DNA of 64,000 bases from assembly GCA_023634235.1 (NCBI GenBank), contig JAMKCF010000007.1, forward strand, positions 1 through 64,000, in the 5' to 3' direction. Positions within the stretch are counted from its first letter, which is position 1; the number at the start of each line of letters is the position of its first letter. Positions 1 through 13,300 of the stretch are shown in pieces. The DNA comes from Pisaster brevispinus. Taxonomy: Eukaryota; Echinodermata; Asteroidea; Forcipulatida; Asteriidae. A program made the translations under genes and the position numbers. A model generated the notes under the pieces. It made no database searches. It was not told the DNA's origin and was given only the letters and a program-made list of their open reading frames with translations.

Positions 1-3000
1 CCTAACCCTAACCCTAACCCTAACCCTAACCCTAACCCTAACCCTAACCCTAACCCTAACCCTAACCCTAACCCTAACCCTAACCCTAACCCTAACCCTA
101 ACCCTAACCCTAACCCTAACCTAACCCTAACCCTAACCCTAACCCTAACCCTAACCCTAACCCTAACCCTAACCCTAACCCTAACCCTAACCCTAACCCT
201 AACCCTAACCCTAACCCTAACCCTAACCCTAACCCTAACCCTAACCCTAACCCTAACCCTAACCCTAACCCTAACCCTAACCCTAACCCTAACCCTAACC
301 CTAACCCTAACCCTAACCCTAACCCTAACCCTAACCCTAACCCTAACCCTAACCCTAACCCTAACCCTAACCCTAACCCTAACCCTAACCCTAACCCTAA
401 CCCTAACCCTAACCCTAACCCTAACCCTAACCCTAACCCTAACCCTAACCCTAACCCTAACCCTAACCCTAACCCTAACCCTAACCCTAACCCTAACCCT
501 AACCCTAACCCTAACCCTAACCTAACCCTAACCCTAACCCTAACCCTAACCCTAACCCTAACCCTAACCCTAACCCTACCCTAACCCTAACCCTAACCCT
601 AACCTAACCTAACCTAACCTACCCTAACCCTAACCCTAACCCTAACCCTAACCCTAACCCTAACCCTAACCCTAACCCTAACCCTAACCTAACCCTAACC
701 CTAACCCTAACCCTAACCCTAACCTAACCCTAACCCTAACCCTAACCCTAACCCTAACCCTAACCCTAACCCTAACCCTAACCCTAACCCTAACCCTAAC
801 CCTAACCCTAACCCTAACCCTAACCTAACCCTAACCCTAACCCTAACCCTAACCCTAACCCTAACCCTAACCCTAACCCTAACCCTAACCCTAACCCTAA
901 CCCTAACCCTAACCCTAACCCTAACCCTAACCTAACCCTAACCCTAACCCTAACCCTAACCCTAACCCTAACCTAACCCTAACCCTAACCCTAACCCTAA
1001 CCCTAACCCTAACCCTAACCCTAACCCTAACCCTAACCCTAACCCTAACCCTAACCCTAACCTAACCCTAACCCTAACCCTAACCCTAACCCTAACCCTA
1101 ACCCTAACCCTAACCCTAACCCTAACCCTAACCCTAACCTAACCCTAACCCTAACCCTAACCCTAACCCCTAACCCTAACCCTAACCCTAACCCTAACCC
1201 TAACCCTAACCCTAACCCTAACCCTAACCCTAACCCTAACCCTAACCCTAACCCTAACCCTAACCCTAACCCTAACCCTAACCCTAACCCTAACCCTAAC
1301 CCTAACCTACCTAACCCTAACCCTAACCCTAACCCTAACCCTAACCCTAACCTACCCTAACCCTAACCCTAACCCTAACCCTAACCCTAACCCTAACCCT
1401 AACCCTAACCCTAACCCTAACCCTAACCCTAACCCTAACCCTAACCCTAACCCTAACCCTAACCCTAACCCTAACCCTAACCCTAACCCTAACCCTAACC
1501 CTAACCCTAACCCTAACCCTAACCCTAACCCTAACCCTAACCCTAACCCTAACCCTAACCCTAACCCTAACCCTAACCCTAACCCTAACCCTAACCCTAA
1601 CCCTAACCCTAACCCTAACCCTAACCCTAACCCTAACCCTAACCCTAACCCTAACCCTAACCCTAACCTAACCCTAACCCTAACCCTAACCCTAACCCTA
1701 ACCCTAACCCTAACCTAACCCTAACCCTAACCCTAACCCTAACCCTAACCCTAACCCTAACCCTAACCCTAACCCTAACCCTAACCCTAACCCTAACCCT
1801 AACCCTAACCCTAACCCTAACCCTAACCCTAACCCTAACCCTAACCCTAACCCTAACCCTAACCCTAACCCTAACCCTAACCCTAACCCTAACCCTAACC
1901 CTAACCCTAACCCTAACCCTAACCCTAACCCTAACCCTAACCCTAACCCTAACCCTAACCCTAACCCTAACCCTAACCCTAACCCTAACCCTAACCCTAA
2001 CCCTAACCCTAACCCTAACCCTAACCCTAACCCTAACCCTAACCCTAACCCTAACCTAACCCTAACCCTAACCCTAACCCTAACCCTACCCTAACCCTAA
2101 CCCTAACCCTAACCCTAACCCTAACCCTAACCCTAACCCTAACCCTAACCCTAACCCTAACCCTAACCCTAACCCTAACCTAACCCTAACCCTAACCCTA
2201 ACCCTAACCCTAACCCTAACCCTAACCCTAACCCTAACCCTAACCCTAACCCTAACCCTAACCCTAACCCTAACCCTAACCCTAACCCTAACCCTAACCC
2301 TAACCCTAACCCTAACCCTAACCCTAACCCTAACCCTAACCCTAACCCTAACCCTAACCCTAACCCTAACCCTAACCCTAACCCTAACCCTAACCCTAAC
2401 CCTAACCCTAACCTAACCCTAACCCTAACCCTAACCCTAACCCTAACCCTAACCCTAACCCTAACCCTAACCCTAACCCTAACCCTAACCCTAACCCTAA
2501 CCCTAACCCTAACCCTAACCCTAACCTAACCCTAACCCTAACCCTAACCCTAACCCTAACCCTAACCCTAACCCTAACCCTAACCCTAACCCTAACCCTA
2601 ACCCTAACCCTAACCCTAACCCTAACCCTAACCCTAACCCTAACCCTAACCTAACCCTAACCCTAACCCTAACCCTAACCCTAACCCTAACCCTAACCCT
2701 AACCCTAACCCTAACCCTAACCCTAACCCTAACCCTAACCCTAACCCTAACCCTAACCCTAACCCTAACCCTAACCCTAACCCTAACCCTAACCCTAACC
2801 CTAACCCTAACCCTAACCCTAACCCTAACCCTAACCCTAACCCTAACCCTAACCCTAACCCTAACCCTAACCCTAACCCTAACCCTAACCCTAACCCTAA
2901 CCCTAACCCTAACCCTAACCCTAACCCTAACCCTAACCCTAACCCTAACCCTAACCCTAACCCTAACCCTAACCCTAACCCTAACCCTAACCCTAACCCT

Positions 3001-5868
3001 AACCCTAACCCTAACCCTAACCCTAACCCTAACCCTAACCCTAACCCTAACCCTAACCCTAACCCTAACCCTAACCCTAACCCTAACCCTAACCCTAACC
3101 CTAACCCCTAACCCTAACCCTAACCCTAACCCTAACCCTAACCCTAACCCTAACCCTAACCCTAACCCTAACCCTAACCCTAACCCTAACCCTAACCCTA
3201 ACCCTAACCCTAACCCTAACCCTAACCCTAACCCTAACCCTAACCCTAACCCTAACCCTAACCCTAACCCTAACCCTAACCCTAACCCTAACCCTAACCC
3301 TAACCCTAACCCTAACCCTAACCCTAACCCTAACCCTAACCCTAACCCTAACCCTAACCCTAACCCTAACCCTAACCCTAACCCTAACCCTAACCCTAAC
3401 CCTAACCCTAACCCTAACCCTAACCCTAACCCTAACCCTAACCCTAACCCTAACCCTAACCCTAACCCTAACCCTAACCCTAACCCTAACCCTAACCCTA
3501 ACCCTAACCCTAACCCTAACCCTAACCCTAACCCTAACCCTAACCCTAACCCTAACCCTAACCCTAACCCTAACCCTAACCCTAACCCTAACCCTAACCC
3601 TAACCCTAACCCTAACCCTAACCCTAACCCTAACCCTAACCCTAACCCTAACCCTAACCCTAACCCTAACCCTAACCCTAACCCTAACCCTAACCCTAAC
3701 CCTAACCCTAACCCTAACCCTAACCCTAACCCTAACCCTAACCCTAACCCTAACCCTAACCCTAACCCTAACCCTAACCCTAACCCTAACCCTAACCCTA
3801 ACCCCTAACCCTAACCCTAACCCCTAACCCTAACCCTAACCCTAACCCTAACCCTAACCCTAACCCTAACCCTAACCCTAACCCTAACCCTAACCCTAAC
3901 CCTAACCCTAACCCTAACCCTAACCCTAACCCTAACCCTAACCCTAACCCTAACCCTAACCCTAACCCTAACCCTAACCCTAACCCTAACCCTAACCCTA
4001 ACCCTAACCCTAACCCTAACCCTAACCCTAACCCTAACCCTAACCCTAACCCTAACCCTAACCCTAACCCTAACCCTAACCCTAACCCTAACCCTAACCC
4101 TAACCCTAACCCTAACCCTAACCCTAACCCTAACCCTAACCCTAACCCTAACCCTAACCCTAACCCTAACCCTAACCCTAACCCTAACCCTAACCCTAAC
4201 CCTAACCCTAACCCTAACCCTAACCCTAACCCTAACCCTAACCCTAACCCTAACCCTAACCCTAACCCTAACCCTAACCCTAACCCTAACCCTAACCCTA
4301 ACCCTAACCCTAACCCTAACCCTAACCCTAACCCTAACCCTAACCCTAACCCTAACCCTAACCCTAACCCTAACCCTAACCCTAACCCTAACCCTAACCC
4401 TAACCCTAACCCTAACCCTAACCCTAACCCTAACCCTAACCCTAACCCTAACCCTAACCCTAACCCTAACCCTAACCCTAACCCTAACCCTAACCCTAAC
4501 CCTAACCCTAACCCTAACCCTAACCCTAACCCTAACCCTAACCCTAACCCTAACCCTAACCCTAACCCTAACCCTAACCCTAACCCTAACCCTAACCCTA
4601 ACCCTAACCCTAACCCTAACCCTAACCCTAACCCTAACCCTAACCCTAACCCTAACCCTAACCCTAACCCTAACCCTAACCCTAACCCTAACCCTAACCC
4701 TAACCCTAACCCTAACCCTAACCCTAACCCTAACCCTAACCCTAACCCTAACCCTAACCCTAACCCTAACCCTAACCCTAACCCTAACCCTAACCCTAAC
4801 CCTAACCCTAACCCTAACCCTAACCCTAACCCTAACCCTAACCCTAACCCTAACCCTAACCCTAACCCTAACCCTAACCCTAACCCTAACCCTAACCCTA
4901 ACCCTAACCCTAACCCTAACCCTAACCCTAACCCTAACCCTAACCCTAACCCTAACCCTAACCCTAACCCTAACCCTAACCCTAACCCTAACCCTAACCC
5001 TAACCCTAACCCTAACCCTAACCCTAACCCTAACCCTAACCCTAACCCTAACCCTAACCCTAACCCTAACCCTAACCCTAACCCTAACCCTAACCCTAAC
5101 CCTAACCCTAACCCTAACCCTAACCCTAACCCTAACCCTAACCCTAACCCTAACCCTAACCCTAACCCTAACCCTAACCCTAACCCTAACCCTAACCCTA
5201 ACCCTAACCCTAACCCTAACCCTAACCCTAACCCTAACCCTAACCCTAACCCTAACCCTAACCCTAACCCTAACCCTAACCCTAACCCTAACCCTAACCC
5301 TAACCCTAACCCTAACCCTAACCCTAACCCTAACCCTAACCCTAACCCTAACCCTAACCCTAACCCTAACCCTAACCCTAACCCTAACCCTAACCCTAAC
5401 CCTAACCCTAACCCTAACCCTAACCCTAACCCTAACCCTAACCCTAACCCTAACCCTAACCCTAACCCTAACCCTAACCCTAACCCTAACCCTAACCCTA
5501 ACCCTAACCCTAACCCTAACCCTAACCCTAACCCTAACCCTAACCCTAACCCTAACCCTAACCCTAACCCTAACCCTAACCCTAACCCTAACCCTAACCC
5601 TAACCCTAACCCTAACCCTAACCCTAACCCTAACCCTAACCCTAACCCTAACCCTAACCCTAACCCTAACCCTAACCCTAACCCTAACCCTAACCCTAAC
5701 CCTAACCCTAACCCTAACCCTAACCCTAACCCTAACCCTAACCCTAACCCTAACCCTAACCCTAACCCTAACCCTAACCCTAACCCTAACCCTAACCCTA
5801 ACCCTAACCCTAACCCTAACCCTAACCCTAACCCTAACCCTAACCCTAACCCTAACCCTAACCCTAAC
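1..5868. repeat. Telomere, CCCTAA/TTAGGG array
   Basis: Nearly uninterrupted CCCTAA repeats fill the first 5868 bases. The C-rich strand reads 5' to 3' from the left edge, so the G-rich strand runs 3' outward, as at a true left chromosome end. Variant units (CCTAA, CCCCTAA, CCTACC) are scattered through roughly positions 1-3110, with a cluster near 598-625. Positions 3117-5868 are almost perfect apart from two CCCCTAA units near 3800-3825. The array ends abruptly at the first subtelomeric unit. Open frames here (Val-Arg dipeptide translations) are artefacts of a repeat without stop codons. Confidence 0.98.
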
Positions 5869-7042
5869 CTGAGTAGCTAGATATGTAGCGCATTTGCATA
5901 TTTCCCTGACGGATTGCGCATATGTAGCCTCCAAAAAGCTACACCATCTAGCCTCCGAGGAGCTAGATATGTAGCCCTTTTGCAATTTTTCCTGACGGAT
6001 TGCGCATATGTAGCCTCCAAAAAGCTACACCATCTAGCCTCCGAGGAGATAGATATGTAGCCCTTTTGCATATTTCCCTGATGGATTGCGCATATGTAGC
6101 CTCCAAAAAGCTACACCATCTAGCCTCCGAGGAGCTAGATATGTAGGCCTTTTGCAATTTTCCCTGACGGATTGCGCATATGTAGCCTCCAAAAAGCTAC
6201 ACCATCTAGCCTCCGAGGAGCTAGATATGTAGGCCTTTTCTATTTTCCCTAACGGATTGCGCATAATATGTAGCCTACAAAAAGCTACACCATCTGGCCT
6301 CCGAGGAGCTAAATATGTAGCCCTTTTGCAATTTTCCCTGACGGATTGCGCATATGTAGCCTCCAAAAAGCTACACCATCTAGCCTCCGAGGAGCTAGAT
6401 ATGTAGCCCTTTTCTATTTTCCCTGACGGATTGCGCATAATATGTAGCCTACAAAAAGCTACACCATCTGGCCTCCGAGGAGCTAAATATGTAGCCCTTT
6501 TGCAATTTTCCCTGACGGATTGCGCATATGTAGCCTCCAAAAAGCTACACCATCTAGCCTCCGAGGAGCTAGATATGTAGCCCTTTTGTATATTTCCATG
6601 ACGGATTGCGCATATGTAGCCTCCAAAAAGCTACACTATCTAGCCTCCGAGGAGCTAGATATGTAGCCCTTTTGCAATTTTCCCTGACGGATTGCGGATA
6701 TGTAGCCTCCAAAAAGCTATACCATCTAGCCTCCGACTAGCTAGATATGTAGCCCTTTTGCAATTTTCACTGACGGATTGCGCATATGTAGCCTCCAAAA
6801 AGCTACACCTTCTAGCTTCCGACTAGCTAGATATGTAGCCCTTTTGCAATTTTCCCTGACGGATTTCGCATATGTAGCCTCCAAAAAAGCTACACCATCT
6901 AGTCTCCGAGGAGCTAGATATGTAGCCGTTTTGCAATTTTCCCTGACGGATTGCGCATATGTAGCCTTCCAAAAGCTACACCATCTAGCCTCCGTGGAGC
7001 TAGATATGTAGCCCTTTTGCAATTTTCCCTGACGGATTGCGC
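5869..7042. repeat. Subtelomeric satellite A, 86-bp unit (distal block)
   Basis: About 13.6 tandem copies of an 86-bp unit; the CTGACGGATTGCGCATATG landmark recurs at 5992, 6078 and 6164, exactly 86 bp apart. Each unit holds two short inverted repeats, GTAGC...GCTAC and ATCTAGC...GCTAGAT, followed by a T-rich CCCTTTTGCAATTTTCC stretch. Copies differ by point changes and small indels (for example CATAATATG for CATATG near 6262 and 6437). The array abuts the telomere. Its short open frames come from the repeat lacking stops in some frames and are not treated as genes. Confidence 0.93.
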
Positions 7043-7765
7043 ATATCGTCACCGTTTTCACGAAGGGACAATATCGTAAAAAATCGATAAAAAACTAATT
7101 TTGATTTTTTTGGTGGTTTCCTTTTAGTTTAACGGTATCTAACAATTCACTAATTTATAGACCTAAAAGTCGTTTAATTATGCTAAGATGGTGAAAGACA
7201 AAAACCTCAAGAACCTGGAATTGCGTTTTCACGAAGAGCCAAAATCCTTTTTGTGCGTTCAAGACACGGCTGGCACAGCGCCAAATACGAGTGCTCCGGC
7301 TTTTTGCGGTTTCACGAAGTGTCAAAACCATTGACCTACTATGTTTTACGCGCGCGCCCCAAACGTCCAAAACTTGTTTTTTGCGGTTTCACGAAGAGCC
7401 AATTTGTGTATTGCTCTAACGCGTGGTTTTTTCCCCTGGCACAGCGTAAAAAGTAAGTGCTCCGGCTTTTGCGTTTTCACGAACAGCCAATTCGTTTAAA
7501 CACGAGGCGCTGCACACAGACCACGTTTTGCACAGTTTTCACGAAGAGAACATTTTGTTAATTGAACCGTTAGGGACAAAATTGGAAACAGATTTGTGTG
7601 ATTTAGGATCTCTACTTTCCTGATATGTAAAAATTTCAAAGATTAAATAGCGAAAAGTCTACCAACCAATGATTTCAAAATCAGCATAACAAACGCGGTT
7701 TTCTCTCAACATGCATTTTTGGCTGCATGGGACAGATTGTCCCTTCGTGAAAACGGTGACGATAT
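7043..7765. mobile_element. Non-autonomous inverted-repeat element inside satellite A
   Basis: The sequence at 7043-7072 is the exact reverse complement of 7736-7765, a perfect 30-bp terminal inverted repeat with core CCGTTTTCACGAAGGGACAA. It interrupts the 86-bp array in the middle of a unit, and array sequence resumes at once on the other side. ATAT lies at both junctions, so the duplication could be TA or ATAT; the palindromic flank makes this undecidable. No transposase frame is present. Inside, TIR-like motifs of the form GCGTTTTCACGAAGAGCC recur at about 7223, 7306, 7383, 7471 and 7533, and a larger ~167-bp repeat is visible (7270 and 7437). Confidence 0.82.
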
Positions 7766-8090
7766 GTAGCCTTTCAAAAAGCCCTTTTGCAATTTTCCCT
7801 GACGGATTGCGCATGTGTAGGCTCCAAAAAGCTACACCATCTAGCTTCCGACTAGCTAGATATGAACCCCTTTTGCAATTTTCCCTGACGGATTGCGCAT
7901 ATGTAGCCTCCAAAAAGCTACACCATCTAGCCTCCGAGGAGCTAGATATGTAGCCCTTTTGCAATTTTCCCTGACGGATTGCGCATATGTAGCCTCCAAA
8001 AAGCTACACCATCTAGCCTCCGAGGAGCTAGATATGTAGCCCTTTTGCAATTTTCCCTGACGGATTGCGCATATGTAGCCTCCCAAAAGC
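7766..8090. repeat. Subtelomeric satellite A, proximal block
   Basis: Nearly four further copies of the 86-bp unit resume after the inserted element. The first copy is shortened (GTAGCCTTTCAAAAAGCCC) and the last grades into satellite B near 8090-8105. Confidence 0.9.
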
Positions 8091-8678
8091 AACACATCTA
8101 GCCTCCGAAAGCTACATGTAGACTTTCCTCAGTAAAACGGCTACATATCTAGCCTCGAAAAATACATGCCGCCATTGTTTCGGTAAAAGGGTTACACATG
8201 TAGCCTTTCCTGAGTAAAACGGTTACATATCTAGCCTCTAAAATCTACATGCGCCATTGTTTCGGTAGAAGGGCTCCACATCTAGCCTTCGAAAGCTACA
8301 TGTAGCCTTTCCTCACTAAAACGGCTACATATCTAGCCTCCAAAAAATACATGCCGCCATTGTTTCGGTAAAATGGTTACACATGTAGCCTTTCCTGAAT
8401 AAAACGGCTACATATCTAGCCTCTAAAATCTACATGCCGCCATTGTTTCGGTAGAACGGCTCCACATCTAGCCTCCGAAAGCTACATGTAGCCTTTCCTC
8501 AGTAAAACGGCTACATATCTAGCCTCCAAAAAAATACATACCGCCGTTGTTTCGGTAAAATGGTTACACATGTAGCCTTTCCTGAGTAAAACGGCTACAT
8601 ATCTAGCCTCTAAAATCTACATGCCGCCATTGTTTCGGTAGAAGGGCTCCACATCTAGCCTCCGAAAGCTACATGTAG
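8091..8678. repeat. Subtelomeric satellite B, ~186-bp unit
   Basis: The landmark GAAAGCTACATGTAG recurs at 8107, 8291, 8477 and 8664 (spacing 184, 186 and 187 bp). Each unit is made of two related halves of about 93 bp carrying TACATGCCGCCATTGTTTCG and CAGTAAAACGGCTACATATC. It shares short words (ACATCTAGCCTCC, CATATGTAGCC) with satellite A, so the two arrays look distantly related. The array is split by the LTR retrotransposon at 8679 and continues at 16656. Confidence 0.88.
8674..8678. other. Target-site duplication, left copy (TGTAG)
   Basis: TGTAG immediately precedes the left LTR and is repeated exactly at 16656-16660 after the right LTR. Joining the two flanks restores uninterrupted satellite B, which confirms the insertion boundaries. 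Confidence 0.92.
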
Positions 8679-10153
8679 TGTCACAGCTTACCCCGCAAGG
8701 CAGCCACGACTGAAAGATTTCACCGCAAACTCAAATAAATGCAGACAGGTGACACCAGAGAACTACATATGTACACAAACTAGTTACCCATTTAATATAT
8801 ACATGTCTCTCAAGCCTCCACTAATTGTGGTCTATTTTACAAATCAATATTAACTTAAATCCACATCAATGGAAGACCTAGTAATTTTATCAATACCTGT
8901 TTCAAAAAGGCCCGTCCAGGTTAAAGGGTCCTAATAAATAATGAATATGCTGTGTCAACTTTCTGCTAACACAAAACTCTATCAATAACGGAAATGATTT
9001 AATTGGGTAACGTACCCATTTCAAAGCTCAATGGCAGAAACCATAACGCTTAAAAATACCTTGATTGGCAATATTACATATATATATTCAAAATATGCCT
9101 CAGTCACTGTAATGAAGCTATAGAGTATTCTCTGCTCTATAAAAGCTATCTAATTTGTCACAGTGATGATGTGAAGTCTACTGGGACTACTGACAATGAT
9201 GTTTCTATTTAAATATATTATAATGCAAAAATGGATCAATCGTATTCAAAGACAACAATTAATCAAAATATTGGTAGTTGTCTTTTAAACTATTCTTCCG
9301 GCATAAATGTGCCACATTCGGGCACGCAGAGTATTACAATAAAAAGCAAAAGAAAAACAGTCCAACCAAATTATAGGGTTCTTCTTTCCGCTCCACGAAG
9401 GCGTTTACAGCTATAGCTCTACCTCACAGGACTACCTCTGTAGCCAATATAATAATGTTCTCTGATTCCAGTCGCTGCGAAATCGGTTCAAAGTTCACAT
9501 AAACTGATGCGCCCTCTGCTGCTTGTAGCAACCCGTGATCATTGGACTGGGACGTCTTTAATCGGCCGACACTCAGTCTGGCGTTTCAAACATTCACCAA
9601 GGGTGAAAACCATGGTTTTCCATCATAGCGTTTCTCTTGGAGTTCAGATCCCATGCAGTGTTGACTCACTCCAACCAATTTGCCTTAAAATACAGCAGCC
9701 TGAAAATCTGCTCTGATTTTAGCAATGGCAGCAAAATCACATAGCAAAAACCAACACCCAACGCAAAAAGTCTGACTCTGGATCTAACATTTGGATCACA
9801 TCCTCTCTCGATCCAAGACACAGCAAGAATGAATCCACTCTACCTAAAACACCACTAGCATAACCTCACTCTCGCTGACCGCACCCATCTACCCAACATA
9901 CCTCAAAAATCTCCCATTCAAAACTTCATACCCCAACGGAACATAATACTCTAAGGAATTTCTGAGGGATAACTGACCACTGCAGACCAAATAAGGTAAG
10001 GCATTTACATAATAACAAAAGGACTGAATACTTACCTACTGGGGAGCTGGCTACTAGAATATTCATGAGGCACAGTTAAACTTTTATTAAACTCACAACT
10101 ACTGAAGAGGAAAGTTATTAATTCACATGTGTCCATGAGGTTAAATTCTGACA
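8679..10153 (-). repeat. 3' LTR of the GMR1-like element
   Basis: A 1475-bp repeat, identical to 15181-16655 except for three substitutions. In element orientation it starts TGTCAGAATTTAACC and ends GCTGTGACA, giving the usual TG...CA ends. Short open frames inside it (for example 9231-9416) recur in the other LTR and carry no recognisable domain. Confidence 0.95.
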
Positions 10154-10167
10154 ATGCCTCCCTTCTT
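10154..10167 (-). promoter_or_regulatory. Polypurine tract
   Basis: In element orientation AAGAAGGGAGGCAT lies directly against the 3' LTR start. This is the expected position and composition for the plus-strand primer. About 160 bp of untranslated sequence separates it from the gag-pol stop codon. Confidence 0.75.
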
Positions 10168-10330
10168 AAGAAAAAAATTGGTAGGCAAAATGCATTCAAT
10201 TTTTTTTTTCTCAGAATTTGAAATTTACAAACTTCGAAAGCTTTACAATTATTTACAATCCTTTGGAGACCCGACAAGCTACACATCATACATTGTGGGT
10301 GAACTTACATCTTCACTTCACTTCCAGTGA

Positions 10331-13300
10331 CTAAGTTGACACACGACTGAGATAGTCAGCACCCACATTCTCACCACCTTTTATTGACTCAATCCTAAAG
10401 CGGTAGGGTTGAAGCGTCAATGCCCATCTGAGAATACGGCCATTGGCAACTTTGGCATGTTGAAGATATGTCAAAGGCTGATGGTCGGTTTGCAACACAA
10501 ATTCTCGACCGTATAGGTACGTTTGGAACTTCTGTATGGCCCACACAATGGCGAGACATTCTCGTTCTATGGTGGAGTAGGCCCTCTCTCTCTGAAGGAG
10601 TTTTCTGCTGGCATACGCCACAGGGAAATTCTTTTCACTGTGCTTTTGAAGGAGAACCGCTCCAATTCCCACATCTGAGGCATCCGTCTGTAACAAAAAT
10701 TGTTGTTGACAATCTGGTAGACGTAGCACAGGAGCAGTAGTTAGCCTTGCTTTTAACGTTTGAAATGCAAATTCCTGACTGGTTTCCCAAACAATGTGGT
10801 TAGGTTCCAGCTTCTTGGTTCTGTCTGTCAAAGGTACAGCAATGGCGGCATAATTGGGGATGAATCTACGATAATACCCTGTAAGTCCCAGAAATGACCT
10901 TAACTGCTTCTTTGTTTTTGGCCGAGGTGCATTTTGGATGGTTGTTAGCTTGTCTGGTAGCGGTTCTAGCTGTCCTCGTCCAACTACATGTCCTAGGTAT
11001 TCAAGCTTATCAAAACCAATGTAGCATTTGGATGGACGGGCTGTAACGCATGACTGTGCTAATCGCTGAAACAAACTCTCAAGAGTTTTCAAATGCTCTT
11101 CCCAAGTTTTCGTATGGACCAAAATGTCATCAATGAAATTATCCACATTGGACATACCTCGAAGCATTACTCGCATCATCCGGCTGAAAGAAGCTGGCGC
11201 ATTGATTAACCCAAATGGCATTGTACAAAATTGATATAAACCGTCTGGCGTTATAAAAGCTGTCTTCTCTTTGGCAGTCTCATGGAGGGGAATTTGCCAG
11301 TATCCCTTACTGAGGTCTAGTTTGGTGAAAAACATATCAGAGGAAAGCTTGGCAAATATTTCTTCAGGGTCTGGCATCGGTTCAGCATCAAACACAGTAA
11401 CTCTATTTAGTCGTCTAAAGTCAATGCAGAATCTTTGGGACCCATCTTTCTTTTTCACTAAGACGATAGGTGAAGCATATGGTGACTCTGCCATCTCTAT
11501 AACTCCCATCTCTAACATGGATTTGACTTCAGTCTTCACTGTTTCTCTTAGTGCATGTGGAAGTGGGTATGGTTTAGAACGCACTGGATCTGATGAAATG
11601 AGTCTGATTTCATGCTTCGTTAGAATTGATCTACCAGGAAGATCAGTAAGTACAGAACAAAATTTCTTCAGCAACTCTCTCACCTCACTAGTCTGATCTG
11701 CAGATAACCCTTTGTGCACATTGACATCTTCAATGGTTTCTTTTGCTGTTAAATTTGGTAAGCGTAGCTGGTCATCATCTGTTGTCATCATCTCCACATT
11801 ATCAAGATCATCTGGCTCTGGTTCTGACTCAATCACGGCCGTGGACACTACATCTAGTAAACATGTTGGTAAGACATTATTAACAAGACAAGAATCTACT
11901 AAATTTGTTGTTTGTGTTCGTTCAACATAGAGTTTCAGTAAATTGATGTGGAATGTCTTTGTTCTGGTGACCAGATCAATTCTGTAATCATACTTACCAA
12001 TCTGCTTTAAGACAGTGTATGGACCCTTCCAATGTAACAAAAGCTTGTTGTTGTCTGTTGGCAAAAGAAGTAAAACCTTGTCCCCTTCTTTCAGTTGTCG
12101 TGGTCGTGTCTTCCTGTCATAGTATTTCTTGTATCTGGTTGTTGATTTCTTAAGTTCTTCTTGAGCTAGCTTGCAGGTCGCCTCGATGCGTTCTCTTAAG
12201 TCAAGCACATACTCGTAAGTTGTCTTCACCTCTGTCGTTTCTACATCGTCTGTCCATAGCTCCTTGAGAATTGTCATGGGACCTCTCACATTGCGACCAT
12301 AGAGAAGGTCGAATGGCGCAAACCCAAGACTGGACTGGGGAGTTTCCCTATAGGCGAAAAGTAAAGGCCCTATATACCTGTCCCAATCCTTTGGCTTCTC
12401 AGCACAGAGGCGTTTTAACATCTGTTTCAGACTACCATTAAATCTCTCCACAAGGCCATTGCACGATGGATGATATGGTGTGGTGGTTAATTGACGTATA
12501 GACAGTAATCGACTGACTTCCTTCATGACACCCGAAGTAAACTGTGTCCCTTGATCAGTCAAAATCTCCCTTGGAATTCCTACCCGTGTAAATATATCTA
12601 CTAGTGCCTCTGCAACTCTGTGTGCTTCAATGCTCTTCAGTGGTACCGCTTCAGGGTATCGTGTTGCATAGTCCACCATGGTCAAAATAAATCTATTTCC
12701 ACGGTCTGTCACTGGTGCAATTGGACCAACTATGTCCACAGCAATACGCTGAAATTGCTCATCAATAAGTGGCATAAGATCTAGCGGCACTTTGGTTACC
12801 TTGCCTTTCGGAATAGTGCGTTGACAAATGTCACATGAGCGACAGTAACGTTGGATATCTGCTTGAACACCCGGCCAGAAAAAGTTGGAAAGAACTTTGT
12901 CTGCAGTCTTTCTTGACCCTTGATGTCCCCCAAGAATGGACTCATGAGCGAGTTTCATGACTAATGTGCGATGATGTTGTGGCACAACTAGCTGAGTAAT
13001 TACATCACCATGGTCAATCTTTGGGCTGCAAAACTGACGGTGAATAAGACCCTTCTTAATGAAGTAGTGCGAAGAATTCTCACCTCTACCCAGCTTAATC
13101 TCTCCTGACTTTGCAAATTCTCTCACTCGATGAAGAGTTGCATCTTGCTGTTGAGCTTCACGGAGTTCATCAGCAGTGACTTCTGGTAAAGTGCTGGGAA
13201 CTCTAAGTGCTGGGAGTGGTTTGTCTTCAGCTAACCTTTGAGCCCTGGTCTGTACTGCTAATATCTGATGGAGATTTCCCTCTGATTTCCTCTCACTGTT

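Noticed and set aside
3817..5985. 722-codon minus-strand frame rich in Val-Arg
   Set aside because: It is the translation of perfect TTAGGG repeats, which lack stops in one register; not a gene.
5877..8095. Several overlapping frames of 60-168 codons on the minus strand
   Set aside because: All are the 86-bp satellite read in different registers; they repeat with the unit and have no domain.
9231..9716. Two short plus-strand frames
   Set aside because: They lie in the LTR, antisense to the element, and recur identically in the other LTR; no domain.
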